A stretch of 64,000 nt of DNA from Symbiodinium microadriaticum (taxonomy: Eukaryota; Sar; Dinophyceae; Suessiales; Symbiodiniaceae): NCBI GenBank assembly GCA_001939145.1, contig LSRX01000047.1:670478-734477 (forward strand). Direction: 5' to 3'. Shown in pieces: positions 11,453 to 22,734 of this stretch (positions are counted from its first letter, which is position 1; the number at the start of each line of letters is the position of its first letter). Under the pieces are notes generated by a model. That model was not told where the DNA came from. It made no database searches and was given only the letters and a program-made list of their open reading frames with translations. The translations under genes and the position numbers were made by a program.

Positions 11453-11775
11453 TCAGATGAGCGTGGGTTCAATTGCAAAACCCCTTCTACAGAGGGGTCC
11501 TTGGTTTCTTTGTGCAAGACGACACCTGTAGCCTAAACGGCGGAACCAAAGACGAGAACTAATCTGGCTCACTCGGGGAGCTGGGGTTGACGGGGCAAAA
11601 ATTTGGGCGTATAGGGCTCTACGATCAAATTTCACAAAACAACAAGCAACATCTGCCAAGCTGAAATTACTTCTGGACGAAAGTTCGGTGTTAACCGTTG
11701 TCAGCATCACGAAAAATAACAATAATGGCAGCATAAGCATGCAAATCTCCATCAACGCAGGTGTCGCCCTGGTCA

Positions 11776-12110
11776 TCAGTACATATGTACCTGCATAGTA
11801 ACGCACGGGCTCGCTATAGCACATGCTACGTCTACCGCAATGCTGAACCTGCTAAGGCTAGTGTTTGCAATCGGGTCGCCAGACTTCAATACCACCAGGT
11901 CTCCGTGCAAACGTATCCAATCAAAACGCTCCTGTGCCGAACCTGTACCCGTTTCGTGTGATGGCAGCGATGTTGCGGACTCTCCGACTCTAGATTCTGG
12001 ACTGCAACAACCCAGACCCCAAGCTAAATCCCGAATCCAGAACTTGAAAGCAGCAGACCTGGCTTCATGCTTCAGCCGCGACGTGAGTCGCCTGTAAGAA
12101 AGAGATCGCA
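11776..12110. other. Open in both directions, gene uncertain
   Basis: Minus frame 11776-12207 (143 aa) and plus frame 11840-12097 (85 aa) overlap, both with normal composition and no telomere-like repeats inside. One may be an exon; no motif decides which. Confidence 0.25.
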
Positions 12111-12472
12111 TCCTGGGCTGGTGAAGAGCACGGGCTTTGGGTTTAGGAGTGTAGAGTTTGAGGGGTTTGGGAGTGGGGTTAGGCGGGTCGGTTAGGTGCT
12201 TGGGCATAGTTTGGGGTGTGACAGTGGTTGTACCCTTCCTCTTCGAGCAATGTCAGTCTGGGTCATGCTTGAGGCCGCGGCGGCAAACGGTTCAACCTGC
12301 AACTGAAAGTGCGTGGAAGGTCGAAAGTCTGCGCCACGGTTTAGGGTTTGTAGATAGGGCTTAGGAGTTAGGATTTAGGGTATTTGTAATCCTGGACTTC
12401 CGAGAGAACTGAAGACAGTTTGGGGCATGCACCGGTTCTACTACGTATCCCAGAAACCACACCTGTCAATCC

Positions 12473-12561
12473 CTTAGTTAAGGAATCTACCGAAAATTAT
12501 AGTAGGATACCACATATGGCTTAAGGTAGATTCTATAATTACGGGAATATTGGAAGGTCTG
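12473..12561. mobile_element. Palindromic MITE-like element, family P3
   Basis: TCCCTTAGTTAAGGAATCTACC on the left and GGTAGATTCTATAATTACGGGA on the right are imperfect inverted repeats. The right end has the family terminus GGAAGGTCTG. Confidence 0.6.
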
Positions 12562-12775
12562 GGAAACAAAACCCCTTGGCAAAAACGCAAACAGCAAAAA
12601 CACCGGTTTAGGGTTTGAGTTTCGGGAACCTTCAAGGTTCGGGGTTTAGGATCCGGCGGGTGTGACCTCTTCTTTGGCTCACCGCAAGAGGCGTATCTCA
12701 TGTGTGGATCCTGAATAATTAAAGCCCCCAAAAATCAAAGGGAGGTAGGGTTCATGAACCCTGGAGGCGAACCCG

Positions 12776-13125
12776 AAACCCTAGACCCTAAATCCTAAAC
12801 CCTGAACCCTAAACCCAAAGCCTGAACCCTAAACCCGAACATCGGGCAGAGGTCCTTAAGCCCCTCCCCAATGCCCTCTATTTTTCCATGAAGTTTCACA
12901 AATGGGGACCATAAGAGCTCCCTCGTTGTGCCGCGGGTCCTTCGATATTGCTCACTTGATGCTTCATGGCTTTGGCTAGGTGAGGCTCGACATTTTGGAC
13001 AACCAGGAATCTTACTTTGGTATTAACCTGTGCATTACCCAGACCTTCCTAAACCCTAAACCCTAAACCCTAAACCCAACCCTAAACCCTAAACCCTAAA
13101 CCCTAAACCCAACCCTAAACCGTGC
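12776..13125. repeat. CCCTAAA tracts around a unique spacer
   Basis: CCCTAAA arrays at about 12776-12840 and 13048-13125 bracket about 200 bp of unique sequence that shows no convincing exon. Confidence 0.7.
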
Positions 13126-13869
13126 ATGAATCAAGGAATCCTTAAACTTTAGCAGGACCCCTTAACTGATTCAGGGTCTGGGTAACCCGAAGCAAGACCG
13201 CTTGCCTGATTAAAGGGGTTCCTATAGAGGTCTTTAACCTATAAACCCTAAACTGTACCCAACACCCTGGATCCTCTACAAGTTCTGAATTCCCAGAGAA
13301 ACGTTGCACCGAGAAATTTCCGAAGATTCTGCCGGGAAACCTGGATCTGCGGGTCCTGCAGGCACTTGCAAACTGGTCCGACACGGCTTCGGGTTTAGAA
13401 TTTCATGGTGTCGGCTTTTAGGGCTTCGGGCTTAGAGCTCAGGGTCTGCATGGCTTAGAGTTTTCAGGGCCTGGGTGCGTCAGGGGCTCAGGATCTACTG
13501 AGGCTTTAGGAGTACCGGTTACTCGGCGTAGGATTGATGCTTTCGGGTGTGTAAGCTTTACCCAAAGGCTCCTTTGTACAGCGGAAGTATTGGTTAAGAA
13601 TTCATTGCTTAAGAATTTGATGGGCTTAAGAACTTGATGGGCTGAATTTTCCTGCGCATGGTTGCTTACCATTACCCACGCGTGTCAAGAACTTGAGCCC
13701 TCCCTGAAACTCTGGTGCGCATTCTTAACTCGGTGTCTTGTGTTGAACTGAACGAGAACACAGAAAAAGGCCCAAATTAAGAATCCGAGCCCGTAGAATG
13801 TTGGCTTGAAAAGGCTCCTAGTAAGGTCTTTCATAGGTTCTTACTAGGGCTCGTTTCCAAGCTGGAGAC

Positions 13870-14165
13870 CTCAGAAAACCTCCGAATTAAGAATCTGAGA
13901 CCATAGATTCTCAGCTCTGAGGGCTGTGCACAAGCGGGTCCCAATTCGGAAACCTCCGGATTAAGAATCTGAGCCGCTCTGAGCCCACTGATTCTTAGCT
14001 CCGAGGACACCAGCGGGGTCCCAAATGGGAAACCTCCGAATTAAGAACCTGAGCCCTCAGACTGTTAGCTCCTAGGGTGGTGCACAAACGGGGCGGACTG
14101 TCCTAATTAGGCCCTCAGACTCTTAGCTCCGAGGGCTGTGCATAGGCAGGTCCCAAATTAGCGAA
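13870..14165. repeat. Tandem repeat with ~72-80 bp unit
   Basis: About four diverged copies of a unit starting AAACCTCCGAATTAAGAATC, followed by a GAGCCCTCAGA/TTCTTAGCTC hairpin and a GGGTCCCAAAT stretch (near 13877, 13950, 14030 and a partial at 14100). An older relative lies at about 13770. Confidence 0.75.
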
Positions 14166-14360
14166 CTTCCAAAGAGGTTCTACAGGTCTCATCCGGCTAC
14201 AGAAAAAGTTGGAAGAATGCCTTGGCATAGTGGACTTCTTAACGCCTTTTGGTCCTTGGTGCAAGCAACAAAAAGCTACAATGGGGCCTGTGGGGTAGGG
14301 TGCATTATTTTCCTTTTGCCCTACTGGCCTTCCTCGGCTCTCTTTCCAAGTCTGTGCCAT
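14165..14360 (-). CDS. Possible minus-strand exon
   Basis: Repeat-free island whose minus frame is open for about 65 codons and contains WKESRGRPVGQKENNAPYP. It lies between the tandem repeat and a CCCTAAA stretch at 14368. No family recognised and borders uncertain. Confidence 0.3.
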
Positions 14361-14699
14361 ACCATACCCTCAACCCTAAACCCTAAACTCTATAAACCCT
14401 AAACCCTGAAGCCTAAACGAATTACCAACCCAATACAGGCTATCTCCCTAATGTTCGGATTCCGGCCTACTTCAGCCGAGCATCCAACAAAATCGGGTTC
14501 GAATTGCTCATGCTACAACACCCCTACACTTAAACCCCAAACCTTAAGCCCTAAACCGTGAACAACACGGGCCCAAGTTCGAATTCCCAATCCCAAAACT
14601 TGCACAAGTCGCCTGTAATCAGATAAGCTACAATGAAGTGCTACAACTACTCATATTTCCCTAAACACAAGTACCCACATAGTTGTTGGGTGTAGGACC

Positions 14700-15118
14700 A
14701 TGTGGAGAAGGTTTGGGGCACTCAGGGCTCGGCTAATTCGATCAACGACCTCCTCACATTGGATGCTGAACGCGCAACCCTAAACCGGATTGCACGTCTT
14801 CCTCGTGGAGCAATGTCCACGACTTCCTTGGTCCATCCTTGCGCTGCGGACCGCCTGCGGTTCATGAGCAGTTGTAGCTGGGGCTTGGGATTTAGGTGCA
14901 GGGGCTCGAAGAAAGAGCTTGCAGCTCAGGGTTGTACTGCTGATGTTGCCGGATACACCATAGGAAGTTGCCATCGACAGATAAAACACATCATATGTAG
15001 GCATGTTGGGCCAGGCAGACACATGAGATTACGGCAGGGTTTAGAATTGGGATTTAAAGTGAGCGTGGGTGGCGTAGAGATTGTCGGGGACGACTTGCAC
15101 GACCAGAAAGTTACATAA
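14700..15118 (+). CDS. Possible plus-strand coding block
   Basis: Plus frame 14702-15118 is open and includes LLTLDAERATLNRIARLPRG. A minus frame overlaps it. No domain or splice support. Confidence 0.25.
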
Positions 15119-15592
15119 TTGCAGGATATGTAGGGGCTCATCAATCCCGATCGGTGTCCATTTTTATCGGTGTGTACATCTATATCCGTATTTATAATAT
15201 TTTAACATAAGCCGAATAAAAGCAGTCCGTCAAGAATCCGATCATGAGGGTCCTTATGCACAAGACACCGGTATCCTGAGTTCTCCGTCATCAAGCATGC
15301 CGAAGATCAGGTCCGATAAATATTGAGAACACCCCCTTCCCTTTCATGGCAAGTAGAGTTGTTTAGGATTTAGGGTTTGGGATTTGGGGCTTTAGGGCTT
15401 TAGGGTTCTAGGGTTTAGGGTTCTGAACCCTAAACTGTTTTCATAGCAGTTCAACAGTGACGCATTGAAACAAAAAAACCTTAAATAAGGATATATATAC
15501 CTTAAATAGGATCCCCAATACGATTTAAGGTAAAATCCACCCTAAACCCTCAACCCTAAACTGTGGAGGCTCGGGGTTCAAAGACCGAGAGC

Positions 15593-15663
15593 CTCGAATC
15601 TGGCGGAGGGCATCACGGATCTCCCCATCACACGGCCTGAGCTTCTTTGCCAAGTGTGCGACT
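15593..15663 (-). CDS. Helical internal exon
   Basis: A 71-nt minus-strand exon between CCGAAG|AGTCGC and TTCGAG|GCTCTC (a GC donor). The frame reads VAHLAKKLRPCDGEIRDALR and ends QIR|G, with helical character. CCCTAAACCCTCAACCC lies left and TTTAGGGTTTATAAGG right on the plus strand. Host gene unknown. Confidence 0.45.
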
Positions 15664-16029
15664 CTTCGGGAATCTTTAGGGTTTATAAGGTTTAGGCTTT
15701 AGAGCCTAGGGCTTAGGATGGTTTAGGGTTTTCAGGTGTAGAGCTCGGGATTTTAAGCCAAGGTTTGAGGTTAATGTCCGCACTTGAGTTTCTAATGGAC
15801 AAGTAAGGATGCATGGGGAAAGTCTCAACAGAAGCAGTACCAGACAACACTGCATGCTCTATCCGAGTTGAGTCATATACTATATACATTGTCCTCTAAG
15901 GAAACGCAGCTCTTTTTGTACTTGTTCTTGCACCAGAACTCCCAGCCTGATGAGTGTTTTTGGTTTCTGGGTGCTTGAAGGATTGGGGCTTATGACTTAT
16001 GGTTTCGGGTCTAGGCTTTTGGGGCTTAT

Positions 16030-16325
16030 AGGGTTTATGCAGGCCTTTTGCAGGAGGCTTTGTGCCAAACGGACAGCTGCTCGTTCGCCGTTGCCATGCA
16101 ATCGATGTGCCATCCAGATTCCCGTGCATAGATAGAACAGCATGCGTGCAATCCAACGTAATCAGCACACCCCACCTTCACAAGTCCAGCGAAGGCGACC
16201 CAGTGGGGCTTCCGGTGGGCCCAAGATCCATGCTTAATCCCTGCAGCCTTCTTGGCCTTCACGAAGTCGTACTCGTGCACGTCCAGGGAATCCATCTCTC
16301 GCCCCACCATCCGCAGTGAAGCACA
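16030..16325 (-). CDS. Possible minus-strand exon
   Basis: Minus frame 16035-16328 contains REMDSLDVHEYDFVKAKKAA in a block without telomere-like repeats. An antisense plus frame is also open. The sense composition looks more like protein, but there is no family match. Confidence 0.35.
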
Positions 16326-16620
16326 CATAAGGTCGGAGCCTAAGCCCTAAGCCCGAAACCCCAAATCCATAAACCCTAAACCGCCCGTGCAAAGGTGTTT
16401 TTTTCCGGGATTCGCCAGCTTTTGGATGTTCGGGAGACTTGTTAAGTGTTGACCTGATTAACATTATCACCACATCTCAAGCACACCGCCGTGTGCCAAA
16501 CACATGCCAGATGCTAAGTTCTGTGCGTTTAGAGCTTGGGGTGTCAAGGGCCCTACAAAAGCTCAAATCCTCAACCATCAACCAGAGCACAGGTCCCTTT
16601 TTGCGGACGGGGAATGATCT

Positions 16621-16722
16621 GGGGGTTTCCGAAAATAGGGGACCCTAATATGGTACCCTAGATAGTAGGATCCTTATTATAAGGACCCCAAAAATAAGGT
16701 ACCCTAACTATCGGAAAGTCCC
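16621..16722. mobile_element. Palindromic element, family P4
   Basis: GGGGGTTTCCGAAAATAGGG on the left, matched by AACTATCGGAAAGTCCC on the right, with GGTACCCTAGATAGTAGGAT / CCTTATTATAAGG inside. Same family as 11137-11255. Confidence 0.7.
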
Positions 16723-17156
16723 AATCCGGAAGCCGGGACAGTTCTTTCGTGGCTGCAACATGCCCCTGGCTCGGACAAACAGAAAGAGAGGATCTGCGCC
16801 TCCGCAGCTCCAGGCCCGCAAAATCCTAAACATCGCGAAACCCTTGCTTGCACTCAGTGCTCTCTTGTAGGGATGTCCCCAAAAAACCCACCCCTGCAAA
16901 CAAAATTCAAGTCGACATTACATAGCCGAAAAGGGGGGTCTGCAAAAATCACAGAAACCGACAGCCTCTGTAAGGCGCTGACTTCATGCCCCAAGACCGG
17001 GTAGGTACCTCGTCATCGAAATGGTCGCGCTCCTTCGCATAGGCCCTTGGATTCTAAAACACGGTGTTTCAAGGCCCAGACATGTAGAGCTCTTTGCGGG
17101 GCAGAGGCTTTATCCAAAGGGATAGCTGCTGATGCATGATTACATCTCTCCAACCT

Positions 17157-17200
17157 AAACCCTAAACCCTAAACCCTAAACCCTAAACTTGTCTAACCTT
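17157..17200. repeat. CCCTAAA tract
   Basis: Five near-perfect CCCTAAA heptamers. Confidence 0.9.
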
Positions 17201-17389
17201 AAACCCTTAACCCAGAGAGCACGCACCAAAGGCCAGCTTCTGAGAACGTAGTGTTTGAGCACTGGGAACCTTTGGGTAGCTGGACGAGGCTGCTGTTCGT
17301 GAGCTATGTCTCTCTGAGAGCTTACTGTAAGGGAGAGAAGATGCGCACAGCTTAGGGCATAAGTTGATAAGAAGTTTAGGGTTTAGGGT

Positions 17390-17684
17390 TGTGGGTATAG
17401 CTGTCCTCACCAGCCGTGGCCACGGGGCATACATCTGGGTAGAGCTCCTGCGAGTTGCAACGTTTGTCTGTGAAGGAGAGGGGCCATTCTCCTCGCGGTT
17501 CCTGTTTATTCTCTGGCCGTAAAGTATCAATACAGCTTCTTTGATCCCTATAAGTGTCTACTCTCCGGGACATGTCACCCGCACGTGCAAGAGTTTGGGA
17601 CCCGTGTCTTGATGCAAAACCTACACACAAATTGATGGTTCGAACATCCGGCGTCGTCAACTGCCAGAATCTTGTCTTACTCAA
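17390..17684 (-). CDS. Possible minus-strand exon
   Basis: Minus frame 17376-17684 is open for about 95 codons and includes DTLRPENKQEPRGEWPLSFT. A TTTAGGG pair (17380) lies at its left end. No domain recognised and no clear splice border. Confidence 0.35.
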
Positions 17685-17699
17685 AGCGTCCCTTTGCTG

Positions 17700-19400
17700 T
17701 CGGCTCGAAGGGCTTGGATTTAGCTAGCTGCGGCCCAAAAGCCCTACTTCTGCTACGTATTGAAGCCACAATAAGGAGCCCTAAACGGGTATGCTTCTTC
17801 GGCTGCAGGCAGGGGCTTAGGTCTGGGGGGTTGCCACAACATCAAAAATTGTGTTATCATGTCGTCCTCTTTATGGTAAACATCGACCTAAGTGTAAGGC
17901 GAGGTCACTGGAACGTGCTGATGCTGTACCCGTACCTGCAAGTCATACAGCGGCAGACATCTAGAATCTAGAATAACTGTAAGGCTCAAGATAGCCCAAC
18001 AGCCTTTCAGAGTAGGGTCTTTGGGCCAGAAAGTTTATGAGTCCTTAGAGCCTTAGAATACGTGTCTCGACTGGGAATAGTACTGCAAGGCTGATGCATT
18101 TGCGCTGAGGCTCCACAAGAAAGAGCCTTATAAGCCCGAACAATCCCACCAAAAACCTCCCCGAACTCCTGTTTAGGCTTTCGAGTATGGGGTTTAGGGC
18201 TAAGCCCGAACCCAATATCCCCAAATCCTAAACTCACTCTTCCTGGGAGTTAGGATTAGGGGGGCCCTTGGGGATATAGACCCTCTCAATAAGGGTTCAG
18301 AAGGGTCCCCTTTAAGGGGTCTCCCTACTACTACCTAGGATTTCCAGCTCCGGCGATCCTCTGGGTTCGACTGGCCTTGCCCCAATTCCACCAGAGCTGC
18401 CTGTGCGGGACCGTGGAAGTGAGGATGTGTCTTGGGGGTGTGGAGGGAGGGCCTTAAATCCTAAGCTTTCAACCCTAAACCCTAAAGAAGGGTCAGGGAG
18501 GTATGCTCCTTCGTTGGATTAGGACTTCTACTTAGGGTTTATATGGGGGCTGATGCTTAAGTTTAGACTTCAGGCATTGGTGCCTCTCAGAGTTTAATCC
18601 GCGGGGTCGGAGGCACCAAGGCCCAATTGGTGCCGCCGAAACCTGGAGGCCCGGAGTTAGCTGAAACGCTGATGCCTTATCCCCCTCAACCCTGAAGCCC
18701 TAAACCCAGAACCCTACACAACCCCGACGCCCGACAGACCTGAAGCCCCACACCCTAAAACACCCTGGTTTTAATATCGTTAACTTGAAATGCTAGCCCT
18801 TATGTCCTCAACTCAAAAACCCTAAACAACCCCACCAGAAAACCACTGGCCTTCACGTCTTGATCCAGGGGCGTCACGTCCCAAGAACGAGTCGGTGGCT
18901 CGTACTGCTCCTGCGAAGAACCATCGGGACTCAGGACAGCAATAACGATGTTTGAGAACCGCGACAATGATACCAGCGACAGGAAAAGCTGATAATCATA
19001 GTCATCCTGGAAATAACACTACTCAGAAGCCTGGTTGCCCATCGACTAGGCCACTTACCCTGTATAGCCACTGCCAAAACAAAGGTATCCGCGGTTCTAA
19101 GCGCTAAATCTCTGGAACCCTATAAACCGTGAAACTTTACAACAGCTTGCAATTTGTGCCAACATCGAAGGCATTATCAAGGCTCATAGTTCCGAAACAA
19201 GACCGTTTTAAAACTCTCGAGACGCCTCGGGCTGCAGGCCGGTGCCAGACAGCTTCGTAGCACATGTGTTCATTGGCACCTGCAAGGGCAAGAAGTCGTC
19301 CTGGCAGCAAACTTGAGATGCAGGATTATATATGCAGGGTTTAGCAAGAATTAAGATTCTGGCTTTAAAGTTTACGCAGGATGAAGCGTCTAGGTCCGAT
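17700..19400. other. Non-coding or unresolved
   Basis: Unique sequence with scattered CCCTAAA and TTTAGGG units, including a folded stretch near 18260-18330 (GGGTCCCCTTTAAGGGG). No exon is supported. Confidence 0.35.
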
Positions 19401-19579
19401 AGGTCCTAGGACAGAGAGTGAGATTCGGGCGTGGGGTTTGCAGTTTTGCTCTTGGGGCTTTCAGCACTGCCATTCAAGGTTCTTTCGCATGAGACACATG
19501 CAGGACGAAGCGTCCATGTCAGTTGCAGACACCGTATACCGTATCTGCCCACATATGGCACCCTGAACCCTGAACGTGA

Positions 19580-19715
19580 ACCGCTGCGGAGGCCCAGCTC
19601 CTCGTGCATCCTTGCTAGCGCCAGATCGGATTGCGTTTCTTGTTCCATCACGCAGGCTGAGATGCTGGATGCCGTGTATGCGCATGTGCTCGCCAAATTT
19701 GCCAGCATGTGGTGA
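19580..19715 (+). CDS. Possible terminal exon
   Basis: Plus frame ending at 19715 has the tail ITQAEMLDAVYAHVLAKFAS followed by Met-Trp-stop. It looks like a natural helical C-terminus. The minus strand is open too. Weak call. Confidence 0.25.
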
Positions 19716-19905
19716 CCACGCTTCAAGGTCACGGCACGTGATATGAATTGGGAAACTCGACGGTTTACATAACCGAAGGAAGCGAGAAACGTAATAGCAA
19801 CATGAAAATGCCGCCACCATCACTGCCATAACCATGCGGCATCATCACCGACACAACCATCGTTTATCATGATCTTCAGCGCCACGGCCATGGTCACCAG
19901 CATGG

Positions 19906-20178
19906 TCAATGAGTACGTATGCTTTTCTGATGGTTCAATGTTTTTTTCGGTGCATCGAGTTTGGCGGACTGGTGATTACGGCCTGTGCTTCTGAAAAAGT
20001 CATGCAGCAATTTGTAAAGCTCGGGGCATGGCATATGCTGCAGTAAGTATGCTGCAATCCGTTTATCTTTCTGAAATTGTGGCAGTTTGAATCTTCCAGC
20101 ATGTAATGCAACATGTGCACTGCCACGTTTGCACCCGTCTCGAAGGAACATGCGGTTGGAATTCACATACACATGCAC
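19906..20178 (-). CDS. Possible minus-strand exon
   Basis: Minus frame open for 90 codons with RIAAYLLQHMPCPELYKLLH, a helical stretch, in a repeat-free block. No family recognised; splice sites unresolved. Confidence 0.4.
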   Translation of the reverse strand: MHVYVNSNRMFLRDGCKRGSAHVALHAGRFKLPQFQKDKRIAAYLLQHMPCPELYKLLHDFFRSTGRNHQSAKLDAPKKTLNHQKSIRTH

Positions 20179-20678
20179 GAACCGGTGTAATTACTTGATC
20201 CGGACGATTTATCTAGTCATCGTGTGCGGCTCTGGTGCTGTTGTTGTCGCCACCAGTATCAAACATTGATAGCAGTTCCAACTGATATGCAGGATTACAC
20301 ACACACATATGTATGTATGTATATATATATATATAGGACGCTATACTTACCTCCCAAATAAGAGCCCAATAAGTTTACAGATTGGGTATTGGAGAGCTAA
20401 GTATAAGGTAACCAGCAACCGAGCTACATTGGCGGTTATAGGTCCTATAATTGTCAACCCGACATCATGCCCTGCACACTACACCACACCGTAAACCATG
20501 ACCATCCCTGCCTCTTCAAAACCCAAGCCCTGAACAAACACCCCAGAAAGCCAAAGCCCTCAACACAACACCCAACCAATGATCCCGACAGGTCGGACTA
20601 ATTTTATGCAACACTCCCTTCTAGTCCCTCCATATCTATATTCAATTCTGTTAGTAAAGCATACCCGCCAACTACCTG

Positions 20679-20774
20679 TAGTCTCCATTGTAGCTCCGTT
20701 TTTTTGTTAAACCGGTTCTATTTTCAGGATCCTGTAAAGGAGCCCCAAAAAGAACTGCAATGGAGACTATGGGT
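20679..20774. mobile_element. Palindromic MITE-like element, family P2
   Basis: GTAGTCTCCATTGTAGCTCC on the left and AACTGCAATGGAGACTATGG on the right. Middle contains AGGATCCT. Same family as 547-645. Confidence 0.7.
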
Positions 20775-20775
20775 A

Positions 20776-20930
20776 CCGTAAGGAATACTTGAAGGATCAT
20801 GGGATTTAGTGAGCAAGGTTATAAGCACCTGAATTGAGGTTATATTCTAAGTAACCGTAAGTATAGGTACCTCATATTTGTTACCCCAGCTACTACCTCC
20901 CATGATCCTTATTACGTAAGGCCCCTCTTA
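20776..20930. mobile_element. Palindromic element next to the P2 copy
   Basis: GGAATACTTGAAGGATCATGGGAT is mirrored by TCCCATGATCCTTATTACG. The inner part contains GGTTATA/TATTCTAAGTAACC. It abuts the P2 element, so it may be nested or composite. Confidence 0.5.
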
Positions 20931-20954
20931 TTCAACCTTCCGGCCTCCTCAGAG

Positions 20955-21075
20955 TCAGAGTCCTGCTCGGGAATCGACGCGCGCAGTGCCGCCATGGGTT
21001 TTCCGCCCCAAAGAAAAGGCCGTCGAGGGCAGAAAAGCAGCCAAAGGGCTGACCGAAGGCGGCGGAGGAGTTCTA
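20955..21075 (-). CDS. Possible minus-strand exon
   Basis: GC-rich island. The minus frame includes PMAALRASIPEQDSDSEE, Ala/acid-rich and protein-like. The plus strand is also open. Low confidence. Confidence 0.25.
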
Positions 21076-21519
21076 GGCTCTAGGGTTTAGGGTTTAGGGG
21101 TTTAGGGTTAAGGCTCCTAAGAGGGTCTTGGCTTTCTGGGGGAGGGTTTCGGCTTTGGGGGCCAGGGGTTTGGGATCTCACTACAAAGGTCCAGAAGCTT
21201 TAGAGTAGACTCGGGTCGACCCTGGGGCTTCGTGTATTGAAGGGATTCTTCGAGGTTTTGAAGGCTGTCTCTAAGCGTTACGAGAATGCTGAGTATAGTG
21301 GTATAGAGGGCTTAATGATCGGAGTAATTAGGGTTGCAGGGTATATGATACTCTTGTTGTCACAAGGACGCCTGAGGAATGATAACGCTAAGTACTTCGA
21401 CTCCTATAATATAGGCCTGGAGGTTTGTCAGGGTCTCAGTTACGATTGAAGTTAAGGGGTTCAGGCTTCGTGCATCATACAGGGTGCAGTCAAGTCAGTC
21501 TGTAAACATACATATGTGT

Positions 21520-21685
21520 GCATATGTATGTATATATATATATATATATAAGAATGCATGAATACATACATACATACATACATACATACATACATGCATG
21601 CATGCATGCATGCATGCATGCATGCATGCATGCACACAAACACATACACACATGTATGAAGATTTGCAGGCGTATATATGCATAT
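21520..21685. repeat. TATA / CATA / GCAT microsatellite
   Basis: (TA)n, then CATACATA, then GCATGCATGC, then CACACA. A smaller version of the field at 6.8-7.8 kb. Confidence 0.9.
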
Positions 21686-22062
21686 ATACACAGCAACAGA
21701 CTGAACCCGCCTCGAATACTTGACCTTCGTACCGTAGAGGGGTACTGTTCATAAGAGAAGCCCTTAACTTTCACATGACTAAGCTAACACAGCCACTATC
21801 GGGTCATGGGGGCTTAGCGAGTTATGAGTTTTGAGTTACGAGGAGTGATGAATTCATTCCCCTACCTCTGCTTATGACTTTTATACCAACTCCCCTGAGC
21901 CTCCAGGGTTCAGGGTTTAGGGTAGCCTCCACCTTGCGGACCCAATGACCCCTATAAGCACGGGCCCTATACCCTTATACTATGATTTCTACATGGTATA
22001 TGAACCTTGAAGACTTTTGGAGTTCATTTCGTCCTTAAGGCAAGGACACATCCCTCCAAGCC

Positions 22063-22200
22063 CTAAGCCCTAGACCCTAAACCCTAAACCCTAAACCCTA
22101 GACCCTAGACCCTAAACCCTAAACCCTAAACCCTAAGCCCTAAACCCTAAACCCTAAACCCTAAACCCCTAAACCCCTAAACCCTATAAACCCCTCCAAG
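22063..22200. repeat. CCCTAAA tract
   Basis: About 18 CCCTAAA-type heptamers with CCCTAGA and CCCTAAG variants, ending just before the exon at 22210. Confidence 0.95.
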
Positions 22201-22209
22201 CCCCCGCAC

Positions 22210-22263
22210 CGGCACTGAGGGTCTCAAGGCGCTGGAAAGCCTCCACTCGGGCAGCGGCTTTAC
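22210..22263 (-). CDS. Coiled-coil exon
   Basis: A 54-nt minus-strand exon, CCCAAG|GTAAAG ... AGTGCCG|GTGCGG, reading KAAARVEAFQRLETLSA. The exon starts with GT. CCCTAAA lies left and TTTAGGG right on the plus strand, so both flanking introns carry telomere-like ends right at the splice sites. Confidence 0.5.
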
Positions 22264-22265
22264 CT

Positions 22266-22373
22266 TGGGTTTAGGGTTTAGAGGTTTAGGGTTTAGGGGT
22301 TTAGGGTTTATAGGGGTTTAGGGTTTCGGGGTTTAGGGGTTTAGGGGTTTAGGGTTTAGGGTTTAGGGGTGAG
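22266..22373. repeat. TTTAGGG tract
   Basis: About 13 TTTAGGG-type units starting directly at the acceptor side of the exon at 22210-22263, mirror image of the tract at 22063-22200. Confidence 0.95.
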
Positions 22374-22439
22374 ACGTGAGCGCTTGAGTCAACACTCGAG
22401 GGGGCACGCTTGGAGGTGTAGTGTCTCGATATATAGGGT

Positions 22440-22610
22440 ACGTATATGTATATGTACATGTGCATTTCCTTACACACACATGTGTATGGATATCTATATA
22501 AATATCAAATATCCATATATATATATATATATATACACGAATAAAAAATATATATGTATATATATATATATATGTATATATGTATATATATATATATGTA
22601 TATACCAACA
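22440..22610. repeat. (TA)n / GTATATAT microsatellite
   Basis: Several TA-rich runs. Confidence 0.85.
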
Positions 22611-22734
22611 GGGTCAGGGTTTCATAGTTCAGGGTAAGGGCAGTGTCAGGGCGAACAGGCAAAAGACAAGCCACAGCTCTCTATGCCAGCATCGATCCCC
22701 AAACAATGACAAAGCACGCAAGATCGTCGAAAAT

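Noticed and set aside
13870..14165. CRISPR-like array
   Set aside because: The repeats are adjacent, diverged and without unique spacers of constant length. No cas genes, and the genome is eukaryotic.
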